48,776 bases of DNA, from positions 1-48,776 of the forward strand of contig JBBPSI010000184.1 in assembly GCA_038093515.1 (NCBI GenBank), read 5' to 3'. The notes beneath the pieces are model-generated. The model saw only the letters and a program-made list of their open reading frames with translations. It ran no database searches and had not been told where the DNA came from. Shown in pieces: positions 1-10,273 of the stretch (position 1 is its first letter; every line of letters begins with the position of its first letter). Both the position numbers and the translations under genes were made by a program. The DNA is from Butyriboletus loyo (Eukaryota; Basidiomycota; Agaricomycetes; Boletales; Boletaceae).

Positions 1-1135
1 GACCAATGCCTTGACTCCGGAAAATGTCACATCCACAATCTGCAACCATTCCATATGTTCCTGGTGCAGAGCAACAACCAAAGCAAAAGGAAGAGTCAAT
101 GGCAAATGAATTATTGCTGAGTCGCACCATGAGTCCTGGCCATTGTGATGGATGTACTGGGACTGTACAATGAGCCTCAGCAACATCATATACTGCAGCC
201 TGTGATCCTGGAGGGAGTCTCCACATGAAGAGGCAAATTGTAGAAAAGGTTCCCCAAGTGCAGGGATACAGGTCAGAGTTGATAGAGGAATTAATTGAGG
301 GAACACCATAAGAGGGACTAGGATTATGAGGATATGATAGATTCTGAATGATTCTGTATTTACCAGGCTTGGGAATGAGGGAAAGAGGAGACAATTGAAA
401 AGGTCCAATAAGGCTTTCCATTTCAGCTTGTGTGACAGGGCCAAGATAGTGCCCCATCTTGAATTCACGATCAAGAATGACTTGGAAAAAAGAAGCATGT
501 TCAAGGATGGAGGGATTATTAGGTGGGCAGTAAGTACTAGTGATGGGCAGGATGCTACTGTGAAAGCCTGTTCATAGTGACAGGGAAAGATTAGGGTACT
601 TGGCTGTAAGGTTCATACTTGTAAGAAATTTGTGCCACACATGAAATTTGTAAGGGGTGAGGGCTTCAAGCCTTCTCTGCTTGAGGACATGCCTGAGCAC
701 CATGATCTGAGCTCCTATACCCTGAACACTCATGGACATGGTCCTGTGATGTGGTGCAGCATTTTCCCTATTGCCAGTTGAAACAGACTTGATGACCATG
801 TCCATTGACAAGACACCCCTCACTGTTGCGATGACAGTGTGTGGGAGTATGGCCATCCCAAAGGAGCTCACTCTTGCATTTGTGAACATTGTGTGGGAAA
901 TGGCCAAGGCATGGGAGACAGGCGAGGAGCACCACTGCTGCTGTTGATGTGCCTGGAAAGGACTGGCCTTGTCGGGTTCCTCGCTGTGGTCGATGGGACT
1001 GAGGGGGTGGTGACCACTCCTTCCTGGACTGGGACTCGGATAATGGGTGACAAGGTGGGGAAGAGGAGCGAGAATGCAGAGGATAAGCTGACCATTGGTG
1101 ATGTTCTCAGGACTGACAATACACTGATGAACCAC
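1..1135 (-). pseudogene. DIRS-like retrotransposon reverse transcriptase, partial and broken
   Basis: Read on the minus strand, this stretch encodes a reverse transcriptase of the type found in DIRS-like (tyrosine-recombinase) retroelements of mushrooms. Recognisable pieces in order are a YPNLSLSL segment, FKMGHYLGPVTQAEM, IPKPGKYRIIQNLSYP, PCTWGTFST, LPPGSQAAVYDVAEAHC, PVHPSQWPGLMVRL and VADCGCDIFRSQGIG. The catalytic loop and everything after it lie beyond the window's left edge. An in-frame TGA after YPNLSLSL, near 572, interrupts the frame where relatives as I remember them have arginine; the frame continues intact on the other side. A proline- and serine-rich N-terminal part lies at about 870-1135. 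The gag-like ORF upstream on the same strand belongs to the same element. The DIRS assignment rests on remembered RT motifs; no tyrosine recombinase is visible. Confidence 0.62.
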
Positions 1136-1146
1136 CCTAATCTAGC

Positions 1147-1392
1147 TAAAGGATGACCCAAAGAGGGAGGGGAAAAAAGGGAAGAGAGAAATTTGGGTGC
1201 ATGGCATGTGAGGTAATACCAGACAGCAAGTGATATGTGGCAGGTGACAAGTGGGTTGTAATGGAGATGAGTGGCAAGTGGCAAGTGGCAAATGGTGAGT
1301 AATGAAGTGCAACAGCAAGTGAGATATTATACATGTGGCATGAGAAAATGCTAAGCAATGATTCTCTGTGAGGAAAGAAAAGAAAAACATAC
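1147..1392 (-). other. possible intron or linker between ORF1 and RT, with a GTGGCAA repeat
   Basis: On the minus strand the ORF1 reading frame reaches a GTATGT splice-donor-like sequence at 1392, and the RT reading frame opens near 1147 after TTTAG-like acceptors. The interval codes for nothing I recognise. It contains a short tandem repeat of GTGGCAA (about three units at 1271-1295) in wider GTGG/CAAG-rich simple sequence. An intron is inferred from the splice-like signals only. Confidence 0.3.
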
Positions 1393-2789
1393 CTGCTTCA
1401 GGCCTTCAGCATGCTTATTGTCCCAGAATCTGTCTGCAATGGCACAGAGTGTTATAATCATATCTCTTATAACAAACTTTGCATTTGGACTTCGTCATAT
1501 TTCTCTTTCAAAGGTCACGTGACTCTGCACACGTGATCGTGGGATTATACATGTGACCACAAGCTGACTAAGCATATGATGTCATGGTCCAGACTGGCCC
1601 AGACTCTATGATGTCACGCCTCATGTATTTAATCTCTGTTTGCTTCTATTCTTTTTTGATTGCCATTGACTTCTATTTTAATCTCCGTCAACCCTGATTT
1701 CTTCTCGTATGTACATGTATGGTAACTAGTCTCATGCACTGCTTGGTCTGTGCGCGTTTCCCTGTAATATATAAAGGCTGGTGGTTTGGGCTAGGATTCC
1801 CTAGCTTTAACCACTTGTCTTATTCGCTGGCAACAGTTGAGAGATTAAGGTCTGAGCTATTCCTCATTACCATCACCAGTTATTGTGTATAGCTGTGACA
1901 GTTGCGAACCCCGTGTGCCTGATAACTTCATTGTCATAACACAGAGTAGAGTATCATTGAAAAGCCTGATATTAAATCCTTCGTCATTGGCAAGGGCATC
2001 ATACCAGTTGCAGCGAACTTGAGATGCATATCACAACAGAATTTGCTCCCCATATGGATGTGACTGGTACTCATTGGTCACAATATTCATGAAGAATGTG
2101 GCAAGCACCCATTGGTGTTCCTCTGGCCAGCCATAGTGCCAAATGTGAATCAGATAGTGGTTCTTCCTCATGTCAAACTGCCACCAGGTCAGGTCATGGT
2201 CGTGGATTGCTTTGGGTGAAGGTTTGCATGATGCTGTTGACTTCAGTGAAAGGAAAGGCCTGTTGTCTGTGAAAGTATAAGTGCCACTGGCTGTAGATTT
2301 GTTCTCATCAGCAGTAATGGTGCAACCCTCAGGAGTAAAATAGAAAAGTTCAATGAACTCAAAGCTCTTGAGTTTCTGCAGTGCAAATAGAGAGGGTTGT
2401 TGGAGAAGGGAATTGCAAACCATGCTGTTGTGGTTGAAGGAACACATTTTTGGTTTCTTCTTCTCCTTCTCACATCTTTCAGCCTTCTCCTCAGCATCCC
2501 ACAGTTCGCTTTCACAATCCTCCTGTTCTTGTTGAATGGCCTGGGCCTCTGCAGCTGCAAGCTCATTATTTTCAACCTGCTCCTGCCATGCAGCAAGATG
2601 ACAAGCATGGTCAAGCCACCAAGCACCTGCAAGTTGTTCAGCAGCCTCAGGATGGCCTACCTGCACACCATTGGCAATAAGGATGTCATGGAGACCTTGA
2701 TAGGGTTTACCTGCAAAGTCTGGTTCTGCTTCCAGCATAGGATCCTGAAGAATGGGAGGCATGAGAAATGGGAACTGTTCTTGAGCCAA
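1393..2789 (-). pseudogene. gag-like ORF1 of the DIRS-like element, split by a solo LTR
   Basis: The minus-strand frame 2789-2031 codes for about 250 residues: an N-terminal region ending in a short-repeat motif (YQGLHDILIANG), a charged helical stretch rich in E and K at residues 90-125, a segment FEFIELFYFTPEGC, and a C-terminal motif DLTWWQFDMRKNHYL followed by GWPEEHQWVLATFF. This layout matches a protein I remember as common beside DIRS-like reverse transcriptases in mushroom genomes; I do not know a Pfam name. There is no ATG at the 5' end (the open frame starts with TTG), so the true start may be upstream or spliced. An in-frame TGA lies just before 2031, the same frame then continues to the solo LTR A1 (1450-1941) and resumes at 1449-1393. 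It is probably a nucleocapsid-like protein. Confidence 0.5.
1450..1941 (+). mobile_element. solo LTR, family A (copy A1)
   Basis: A 492-bp sequence begins TGTTATAATC and ends GTCATAACA, flanked by a perfect 5-bp duplication CAGAG (1445-1449 and 1942-1946). There is no internal domain, so it is a solo LTR left by LTR-LTR recombination. It interrupts the gag-like ORF1. The promoter module reads on the plus strand: GGTCTGTGCGC at 1745-1755, 12 bp, then TATATAAA at 1768. Other family members are at 7118, 34307, 43960 and 44994, and as the 3' LTR of element GA at 30652. Confidence 0.92.
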
Positions 2790-3040
2790 GAGAAAGGTGC
2801 AGTAATATGAAAGGAATTAGTGAAACAAACTGAAAGTTTGAACCAGAAAACAAAACAGAAGAAGGAACTTAGAAAATACTTAAAGAGTGAATAGGACAGG
2901 TGAGAAGTCCTAAACTGTCATGTAGAGTATGATGGTGGTAATGGGGGAGCAAAGGCACAAGGTGATGCCACAATCTGCCATTCACTCAAAGACTTAATTC
3001 TGTCCCTTCACTTGTGCCTCACTACATGACAGACTAGCAA
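2790..3040. other. unassigned spacer
   Basis: About 250 bp upstream of ORF1 of the DIRS-like element. I see no coding region, no LTR match and no clear terminal repeat. It may be the 5' leader of that element; the mariner fragment M3 starts at its right edge. Confidence 0.3.
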
Positions 3041-3481
3041 CCAGTGGTGGAGGCAATGGAACAAGCAGAATGACCAGAATAAAGCATGGTCATGATGGTT
3101 TCTTTTGGATGGAGGAGATATGTAGATCTCATGGTGGTAGAAGTTGGGAAGAAAGAAGCATGTGAAATTTTTCCAACTCAGACATAATGTTATGTGTATC
3201 TTTGTTTGTAGGACCAAACAAACACAATTATCCTTTCATTTGACTGAGATTCCACTGTTGAAGCTGAAAGTGAATAAACCCTTGCAATGGTATACCTGTT
3301 TTAGAATAGACATATCTCCACAGCCACATGGCTGCATCACATGACCCAGGGACTTATTTGTAGCCAGGAGGCAGTACTACCACCCACTACACCAATGCTA
3401 AGTGGAATTCACACACCATCAAGTGCTACATAGCATCTTGTGCAAAACAGTGAAATATTGCAAGGGTTTTTTCACTCACTG
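3041..3481 (-). mobile_element. Tc1/mariner fragment M3 (N-terminal end and one long TIR)
   Basis: This 441-bp segment matches the right-hand part of mariner M2 (42850-43290) along its length. It ends in the same terminal sequence, TTTTTTCACTCACTG followed by TA (3482-3483), and carries the inner inverted motif near 3268-3295. It keeps only the start of the transposase gene (the HTH region on the minus strand) and the right TIR; the other two-thirds of the element is missing. The left edge at about 3041 has no terminal repeat, so this is a truncated copy. Confidence 0.75.
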
Positions 3482-3602
3482 TATGTATATTACTTGTAGT
3501 GATGAGCACTATCATCATGCACAGTTATGCTCATGCAGCAACAGAAAAACTGCCTGAAAAACCATACAAGGACTAGTGATTTGCATGGCCCAACCTCAAG
3601 CC

Positions 3603-3753
3603 TGTTATGCTGTGTGCAAACAACCTAGATACTAGTAGCCACTCTGGAGTAGACTAAGGACTCTTTCTTAATAGGAATCTCTTCTATATCTTAGTACACA
3701 CACCAAGGAACAGGAAGGGAACTAGATTGCTAGCACTTGAGTGTGTAGAACTA
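3603..3753 (-). mobile_element. old, truncated LTR of family C/E (copy C5)
   Basis: Starting at TGTTATGCTG (3603), about 150 bp align with the first part of LTR-C as seen at 14784: the CACTCTGGAGTAG block, the TCTTAGTACACACAC block and a tail GTGTAGAACTA are all recognisable. The copy is strongly decayed (CpG turned to TpG/CpA) and is cut off at 3753 by mariner M1. The rest of the LTR is not found on the far side of M1. The 120 bp between M3 and this fragment (3484-3602) hold nothing I recognise. Confidence 0.6.
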
Positions 3754-4327
3754 CAGTGGCTCAAAAAACTGTCCACATGTTTGCATGTTTTACATTAAAT
3801 ATCACTCAATGCAATAACCCCTGATCCTAACCCTAGGTGGTGGGTGTATGAAATACAGTACCTGCTCTTGGCCTTCTATTGGCCCAGTAATCAGGTAATA
3901 TAGATAAGGTTTGATGGAATGTCAGCTATTTTAAAATGACAGGTCATGTGGACAGTTTTTTGACCTTAAGTTTTGATCACATATATTAGACCCTAGATGC
4001 TGTAATATCATTACATACATCTATCAAGGGTCCTATTATGTCACCTTTATGTAACTGAGTGTCAGTCAATATATATAAACCCCATCCTCCTATGTTTATT
4101 TTTTGACCATTATCATGAAATCCATTTCCACCTCTCTTGGCCTTTCAACTAGGAAGATTGCCTCCCAGACTGGCCTAGGAAAGTCTACAGTGGCACAGAT
4201 TCTTCAGGAAATCCAACCAGAGAGGCCTAGGCTTCATGATGGTTGCCCTTCCAAGCTTTCTCTTTCTGCTACCAACAAGAGAGCTATTGTTCAGCAAATC
4301 ATGACTGGCAAGGCCAAAAATGCTGTC

Positions 4328-5877
4328 TGTTATGCTGATGTGCACAATCAAGCTAGCTAGTGAGCACTCAACAGGGGCTTGAGCCTAATCGGGTAATGGC
4401 TGACTTGTGTAGATGACACTATCAGGGTTCTGCAGAGCAAGTGTCAGTGAGATGTCATGAGGTGGTGACCAGACAAGATTGAGCAGACTCTTATTGGCTT
4501 CTATTGGCAGAGATGGGTATACTGCTAGATTACTATGCACAAGATGATGCATAGAATTAGCTAGGGTTCGTACTTGTCTAAGTACTGGTATATATACTAT
4601 AACATAGGGACGCACAGACCAAGCTGTGTGAGGTAGCATCAGGCTAAGGGTTCTGAGTCAACTCAAGTCAGAATGATGAAAGGAGAAGCAGCAGAATGCT
4701 GGTAATGAGGGAGCAAAGCTCTGAGAAAGATGGCAACATTGCCAGCAAATGAGAAGTGCTGAACGAGAAGTGGCAATGTTTAGAAAATGGAGCCCACAGG
4801 GCAAAGGGGACACAAGTAGCAGAGACCTTGAATATGGGTCTTGGCATGCTAGTCAAGATGTACCATAATCTAGTCATGTACTTGTCACATGATGAGTAAA
4901 ATGTCATTGGTCAAGAAAAGGGAGATGCTGTAGAGAACACATATCCTCTAGGTCACAATCACTCCTTCTTCTGGCAATTCAGCATTCACATGCATCACAA
5001 ACAATCACTTCACAACTCTCTTCACTTCCTTTCCTCTTCCTCATCAAGTTCTGATCTGTTCCGGTATTTCTGTGGTCATCAAGGTTCCGTGTCAAGGTTC
5101 TGTGTGTCTGGAAAGTGTTCACAGGTAGGTTCCTTTCTATTTGATCTTGTACTTATTATATCCAATTGACTTCTATGACAACTGCTATGATTATATACAT
5201 TCTGTCAATGATTTCCTTGATGTTTCTACTTAGTTTTCACTTATCCTTAGTGTTTCAAGTCTTGGGAAATGCCCAGACTATAAAAAGGTTGTAACTACAA
5301 CCTAAAATATTACTTTTCAACTCTCCTGCCTCTCTGTGTGATCATCTAGTCACCTGCTGTCCTTGTTCCTCAATTTTCAAGCCATAGCCAATGGATTCCA
5401 TCCAAGCTCTTGCATTTCCATGTCCTCTCCAGTCCATTCCACAGCAGAGGAAGTCCGGAATTTTGGGTTTTCTGTAAAGACATCAGTGGAAATGACCTTC
5501 CCTTGTGTTCCTCTCTTCATTTCCTCTCTACTTCTCTTTGGGGTCGATCATATTGCACCCTTTTCTTTATTTCTTTGCTTTTGATTGGATTGAGTTCTTC
5601 CTGTAGCAGGGTTCTTCACTCTCAGTCCCATCTTGCATCATTCAACATGACAGCTCAGCTGAAGGACTTGGCCTGGCAGGGCAAACAATAGAGGTTATCT
5701 CTGTATTTGTCAACAGAGATATCTGGGAATAACCAGAAGAGTGGATGATGGTCCACTGGCAACTAGGGGAGCAGGTGATACACAGTATTGTGGGGACAGC
5801 AGGGTGGCAGGATGTGTTAGCATGGGAAAACAAGTGGTGGGATACACTTAGGGGTAAAACTGTAACACTGTCCAAGC
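4328..5877 (-). mobile_element. solo LTR, family B (copy B4), carrying repeat D1
   Basis: LTR-B runs from TGTTATGCTG (4328) to AACTGTAACA (5877) and is flanked by a perfect CTGTC duplication. It lies inside the mariner transposase. A roughly 720-bp family-D repeat (4929-5647) is inserted within it; removing that leaves about 830 bp, in line with the 797-822 bp of other copies. This is an old copy: where younger copies such as B2 read GACGCGACAGCTC, it has the TpG form. By the position of the TATA-like sequence and promoter motif, transcription would run on the minus strand. Confidence 0.85.
4929..5647 (+). repeat. family-D repeat, copy D1 (possible LTR)
   Basis: A roughly 719-bp segment starts TGTAGAGAACAC and ends CATTCAACA inside LTR-B copy B4. 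The same sequence recurs as D2 (41130-41747) and in part, inverted, as D3 (38233-38353). The TG...CA termini and a TATA-like CTATAAAAAGG in its middle suggest an LTR, but I could not read a clean duplication at its ends. A splice-donor-like CAGGTAGG occurs near 5124. It codes for no protein I recognise. Confidence 0.5.
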
Positions 5878-6620
5878 TGCTCAATTTATCAATTCTATTG
5901 TTGACTCTCCTGTCTCCTCACAGACAGTGAGGAATACCCTCAAGCCTCATTGAAAGCTGTGGTGAAGAAAAAGAAACCTCTTCTCTCAGTCAATCATAGG
6001 AAAAGAAGATTGGCCTTTGCCTTTGCTCTCAAGTATCAGCATTGGACTGTAGAGGACTGGAAGAGAGTTATATGGTCAGATGGCCAAGAGTATCTGTGGA
6101 AAAAGAAGGGACAAGGGCTAATTGCTAGAGAGGTCAAAGGTATAGTCAAGTTTGGAGGGGGTTCACTAATGGTGTGGGGATTTTGAGTGAGGTTGAGGGA
6201 AGGATGGATGCTGAACAATATGTGGCCATTTTAGAGCAAGGATTGCTTCAAAGCATGGAATTCCAGAAGATAATGACCCCAAGCATACCTCTAGAAGAGC
6301 CCAAAGATGGTTTGAGCAGATTGACCTGCACAATCTCCAGACCTCAACCCCATTGAACACACTTGGAATCAAGATGTCTCTCAGCTTATAATAGTGCTCC
6401 TACAGGAGTTCATCAATTATGGGAAAGGGTGGTGGTAGAGTGGGGGAAGGTTTCTGTGGAACAGCGTTACAAATGGATAGAAAGCATCCCTAGAAGAGTT
6501 GAAGCAGTTATCAAGGCCAAGGGAGCTCATATCAAATACTAGGTCAAAAAACTGTCCACATGACCTGTCATTTTAAAATAGCTGACATTCCATCAAACCT
6601 TATCCATATTACCTGATTCC

Positions 6621-6892
6621 TGGTGCAACATGACTACTGGTGGCCAGGCATGAGTTCTCTCATTTTCTGATTTGTCTCAGGATGTGCTATTTGTCAGGCA
6701 AACAAGGTTAACACTCACCCAACTATTCTCCCTGTGATCCCTTTATTGAGCACAGCTACTCACCCTTTTGAACAAGTTTTGGTGGACCTGATCACTGATC
6801 TCCCCAAGTCCCAGGATATGATTCAGTCATGGTCATGGTAGACCATGGGCTTATGAAGGGGGGTAATTTACTCTCCATGTCATAAGAATATC
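6621..6892 (+). pseudogene. Gypsy integrase fragment of element Gp, left part
   Basis: Plus-strand remnants of a chromovirus integrase: DYWWPGM-like sequence, the zinc-binding end GCAICQANKVNTHPT, and FEQVLVDLITDLPKS around the first catalytic Asp. Several frameshifts are present. It begins abruptly at the broken right end of mariner M1, so the RT and everything 5' is lost. At 6892 it is cut by solo LTR B1 and continues at 10279; the flanks carry ATATC and ATATT, a 5-bp duplication with one change. By sequence it belongs to the same family as G1-G3. Confidence 0.75.
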
Positions 6893-7117
6893 TGTTACAG
6901 TTTTTCCCTAAGAGTACCCTGCAGCCTGTCTTTTCCCATGCTCATGCATTCTGACACCCCACTGTTCCCATGATACTATGTATTGCCTGCTCCCCCAGTT
7001 TCCAGTGGACCATCATCCACTCTCCCAGTCACTCCCAGACATCTCTGTCCTGAGATACAGAGATAATCCCTATTGTTTTCCCTACTGGGCTGAGCCCTTC
7101 AGCTGAGCTGTCATGTC

Positions 7118-7613
7118 TGTTATGAGACAATGGGAGTTATCAAGTGGCACACAGGGTTCCGCAACTGTCACAGCTATACACAGTAACTGGCGAGTGTAAT
7201 GAGGATAGCTCAGACCTTAATCTCTCAACTGTTGCCAGCGAATAAGACAAGTGGTTAAAGCTAGGGAATCCTAGCCCAAACCACCAGCCTTTATATATTA
7301 CAGGAGAATGCGCACAGACCAAGCAGTGCATGAGACTAATTACTATACATGTATATACGAGAAGAAGTCAGGGTCGATGGAGATTAAATAGAAGTCAATG
7401 GCAATCAAAAAGAAGAGAAGTAAACAGAGATTAAATACATGAGGTGTGACATCATAGAGTCTGGGCCAGTCTGGACCATGATGTCATATGCTTAGTCAGC
7501 CAATGGTCACATGTATTATCCCACAATCATGTGCACTGAATCATGTGACCTTTGAAAGAGAAATATGACGAAGTTCGAATGCAAAGTCTGTTATAAGAGA
7601 TACAATTATAACA
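7118..7613 (-). mobile_element. solo LTR, family A (copy A2)
   Basis: A 496-bp sequence TGTTATGAGA...ATTATAACA flanked by a perfect duplication ATGTC (7113-7117 and 7614-7618), inserted in LTR-B copy B1. It is the inverse of copy A1. On the minus strand the promoter module reads GGTCTGTGCGC, 12 bp, TATATAAA. Confidence 0.92.
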
Positions 7614-8045
7614 ATGTCTCCCTTTATTTGACCAATGACCTTTTTTACATCACATGACTAGCATGTGACTAGATTACAACATGTCTTGACTAGTGTGCTG
7701 GAACTTGTATCCAAGGTTTCCACTGCTTGTGTCCCCTTTGCCCTGTGGGCCTCACAGTCTGGACATCACTGCTTCACATTCAGCTCTTCTCATTTACTGG
7801 TGATGTTGCCAACTTTGCTGGAGCTTCACTTTCTTGTTACCAGCTCTTTACTGTGTTCCCTTTTATTGTTCTGACTCACATCAACTCAGAACCCTTGGCC
7901 CTATGCTGCCACACACAGCTTGGTCTGTGGACAGATACCTACAGTATATATACCAGTACTTAGACAGTATGGATTCTCTAGCAAATTATATGCCTATACC
8001 TTGTGCATAGCAATCTAGCATCATACCCATCCTTGCTGATAGAGC

Positions 8046-9273
8046 TGTTACTGTTACGCTGGTAGCGCACAATAGCTAGCAAGCGAGCACTTATAGGGGC
8101 TCGAGCCTAATGAGGAAACTAGCCGACTCGCGTAGACGACGCTATCGGGTGTCTTGCAAAGCAAGTGTCAGCGAGATCTTGAGTGGTGGCGACCAGACGA
8201 GATCGAGCAGACTCTTATCGGCTTTATCGGCAAGAAGGGTATATTGCTAGATTACTATGCACTTGGTAGATGCGTAGAATTAGCTAAAGAACTCGTACTA
8301 GTCTAAGTGCGAGTATATATACTAATGTCTATCGTGCACAGACCGAGCTGTGTGTGGCAGCGAAGGGCAAAGGGGTATGAGTCCATCCGAGTCATAGCAG
8401 CGAAAGAAGGAGCGGCAAAGTGCCGGTAACGAGGGAGTGAAGCTCCGAGTAATGTGGTGACATCGTCAGCGAATGAGAAGTGCTGAAGGCGAAGTGACAA
8501 TGTCCATGAGGTGAGCCCCACAGGGCGAAGGGTGTGTGAATGGCGGAGCCCTTGGATACGGGTCTCGACGCGAAGGTACTAACACGTCGTAATCTAGTCA
8601 CGTGCTAGTCACGTGATGAACCAAATGTCATTGGATAACAAAAAGAGGGACGCGACAGCTCAGCTGTGGGTCCAGCCCGACGGGGCGAGAGACAGGGGCT
8701 ATCTCAGTGTAGCGTCACTGAGACTTGCAGGAACGACTGGGGAAGTGGATATTGTCCACTAGGCGACTGGGGGCGGGCGATGGGCGGCGGGAACACGTAA
8801 GCGTGGGAAAACGAGTGGCGGGGTACGCTTAGGGGTAAAACTGTAACAGTTACACTGGGCGCTAACAACTAGAACTCTGAGGCGGCACTCTGGAGTAGCC
8901 GCAGGACTTGTGAAGTGTTTCTGAGCTGGGTCTCAGACTATGCCTTAGTGCGCACACTAAGAGTCTGGAGTGGAAACTAATTGCTAGCAGTGAACTGCGT
9001 AGAACTAGATAAAGTACAATCAAGTAAAGACTGGGTTCTTATACTACTGGGGTCTGCACACAGACCATGCTCCCAATCGGGTTGCGAGAGCCAAAAGACA
9101 AATGAGGAAAGAATACTCTAGAAGTTTCTTGAGTATGAAAAGAACGGCATCCATGCGTGAGAAATGATGACTAATCCTAATAGTCGTACTGTTCAAAGGG
9201 AACTAGCAAAAGGCTAGGTGAATGTAGTAGTCCAAGTGGTAAAGGAGAGAAAAAGTATACCACTACCATAACA
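8046..9273 (-). mobile_element. solo LTR, family C (copy C1), split by B2
   Basis: LTR-C, the LTR of the G chromovirus, lies here without internal domain: TGTTAC at 8046-8051 and the remainder 8854-9273, ending CCACTACCATAACA. It is flanked by a perfect duplication AGAGC (8041-8045 and 9274-9278) within LTR-B copy B1. A second LTR-B (B2) entered only six bases inside its left end. The copy still holds many CpG sites, unlike its host B1. Confidence 0.9.
8052..8848 (-). mobile_element. solo LTR, family B (copy B2)
   Basis: A 797-bp LTR-B, TGTTACGCTGG...AAAACTGTAACA, with a perfect duplication GTTAC (8047-8051 and 8849-8853). It is CpG-rich and therefore one of the youngest insertions here. On the minus strand the promoter module reads GGTCTGTGCAC, 12 bp, TATATATA. 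No internal retroelement domain is present. Confidence 0.93.
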
Positions 9274-9310
9274 AGAGCTGATAAGAGTCTGCTTGATCTC
9301 ATCTGGTCAC

Positions 9311-10132
9311 TGTTACGCTGGTAGCGCACAATAGCTAGCAAGCGAGCACTTATAGGGGCTCGAGCCTAATGAGGAAACTAGCTGACTCGTGTAGCGACAC
9401 TATCGGGTGTCTTGCAAAGCAAGTGTCAGCAAGATCTTGAGTGGTGGCGACCAGACGAGATCGAGCAGACTCTTATTGGCTTTATCGGCAAGAGGAGGGT
9501 ATACTGCTAGATTACTATGCACTTGGTAGATGCGTAGAATTAGCTAGAGAAGCCGTACTATGCTAAGTACGCTGGTATATATACTAATAGATATGGTGCA
9601 CAGACTGAGCTGTGTGTGGCAGCGAGGGCGAAGGGTTATGAGTTGCGTCGAGTCATAACTGCGAAGAGAGAAGCGGCAAAGTGCCAGTAACGAGGGAGCG
9701 AAGCTCCAAGTAAGATGGCGACATCGTCAGCGAATGAGAAGTGCTGAATACGAAGTGACAATGTCCATGAGGCCAGCCCCACAGGGCAAAGGGGACGCGA
9801 ACAGCGGAGCCCTTGGATACGGGTCTCGACGTGAAGGTAAGGATGCATCGTAATCTAATCACATGCTAGTCACGTGATGCAAGAAATGTCATTGGTCAAA
9901 GAACAAGAGGACACGACAGCTCAGCTGTGGGTCTGGCCTGATGGGGTGAGAAGACAGGGGCTATCTCAGTGTAGCGACACTGAGATTCGTGGAACGACCG
10001 GAGAAGTGGGTAACGTCCACTAGGCGACTAGGGAGCGGGCGATGGGCGGCATCGCAAGACGGCGGGGGCGGCGGGGATGCGTGAGCGTGGGAAAACGAGT
10101 GACTGGGTACGCTTAGGGGTAAAACTGTAACA
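9311..10132 (-). mobile_element. solo LTR, family B (copy B3)
   Basis: An 822-bp LTR-B, TGTTACGCTGG...AACTGTAACA, with a perfect duplication GTCAC (9306-9310 and 10133-10137), inserted in the older LTR-B copy B1 in the opposite orientation. It is closely similar to B2 and to the copy at 36785, and is CpG-rich. The GGTCTGTGCAC promoter motif has one change here. Confidence 0.93.
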
Positions 10133-10273
10133 GTCACCACCACTCAATATCTCACCAACACTTGCTCTGCAGGACACCTGATAGTGTTGCTACATGAGTC
10201 AGCCATTACCCGATTAGGCTCGAGCCCCTATTGGGTGCTCACTAGCTAGCTTGTTGTGCACATCAGCATAACA

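Larger units (their letters stand above)
4103..6545 (+). pseudogene. Tc1/mariner transposase of M1, broken
   Basis: This is a DDE transposase that would cut and paste M1. The first coding block (4103-4327) holds a helix-turn-helix DNA-binding region with STRKIASQTGLGKSTVAQIL followed by a second HTH-like stretch. It stops exactly where LTR-B copy B4 inserted (duplication CTGTC at 4323-4327 and 5878-5882), and the frame resumes at 5883. The second block has an in-frame TGA before KAVVKKKKPLL, then WKRVIWSDGQ (first Asp), GGGSLMVWGF and a stop, DNDPKHTSRRAQ (second Asp) and, one frame over, SPDLNPIEHTW (the Glu). Sequence between the last two motifs has been lost, shifting the frame. The C-terminal tail ends at a stop near 6541. 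Confidence 0.8.
3754..6618 (+). mobile_element. Tc1/mariner element M1 with long, structured TIR, right end truncated
   Basis: The left end is CAGTGGCTCAAAAAACTGTC at 3754, preceded by TA. About 185 bp further in, the same core occurs inverted (CATGTGGACAGTTTTTTGAC, about 3943-3963), so each end carries two inverted copies of the motif. At the right end the inner copy is at 6541-6565 and the shared TIR sequence can be followed to about 6618. There it breaks off into a Gypsy integrase fragment, so the outer right terminus is missing and no matching TA is seen. The transposase lies between on the plus strand and is split by LTR-B copy B4. Confidence 0.75.
6893..10273 (+). mobile_element. solo LTR, family B (copy B1), host of a four-level nest
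   Basis: LTR-B in inverted orientation starts TGTTACAGTT (6893) and ends CATAACA (10273). Its sequence is recovered in four pieces: 6893-7117, 7619-8045, 9279-9310 and 10138-10273. The gaps are solo LTR A2 (duplication ATGTC), solo LTR C1 (duplication AGAGC) which itself holds B2 (duplication GTTAC), and solo LTR B3 (duplication GTCAC). Joined, the pieces give about 820 bp, the normal LTR-B length. B1 split the integrase of Gp. It is an older, CpG-poor copy than the B2 and B3 copies inserted into it. Confidence 0.9.

Noticed and set aside
1271..1295. Short tandem units as a CRISPR-like array
   Set aside because: Seven-bp units without spacers in a fungal repeat region; there are no cas genes.
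1142..1390. Minus-strand frames rich in His, Leu, Ser near the GTGGCAA repeat as a gene
   Set aside because: The sequence is simple repeat in several frames, with no motif, and lies where an intron or linker of the DIRS-like element is expected.
8052..10132. B2 and B3 as the LTR pair of a short element
   Set aside because: Each has its own 5-bp duplication (GTTAC and GTCAC) and the DNA between is LTR C1 and host B1 sequence.
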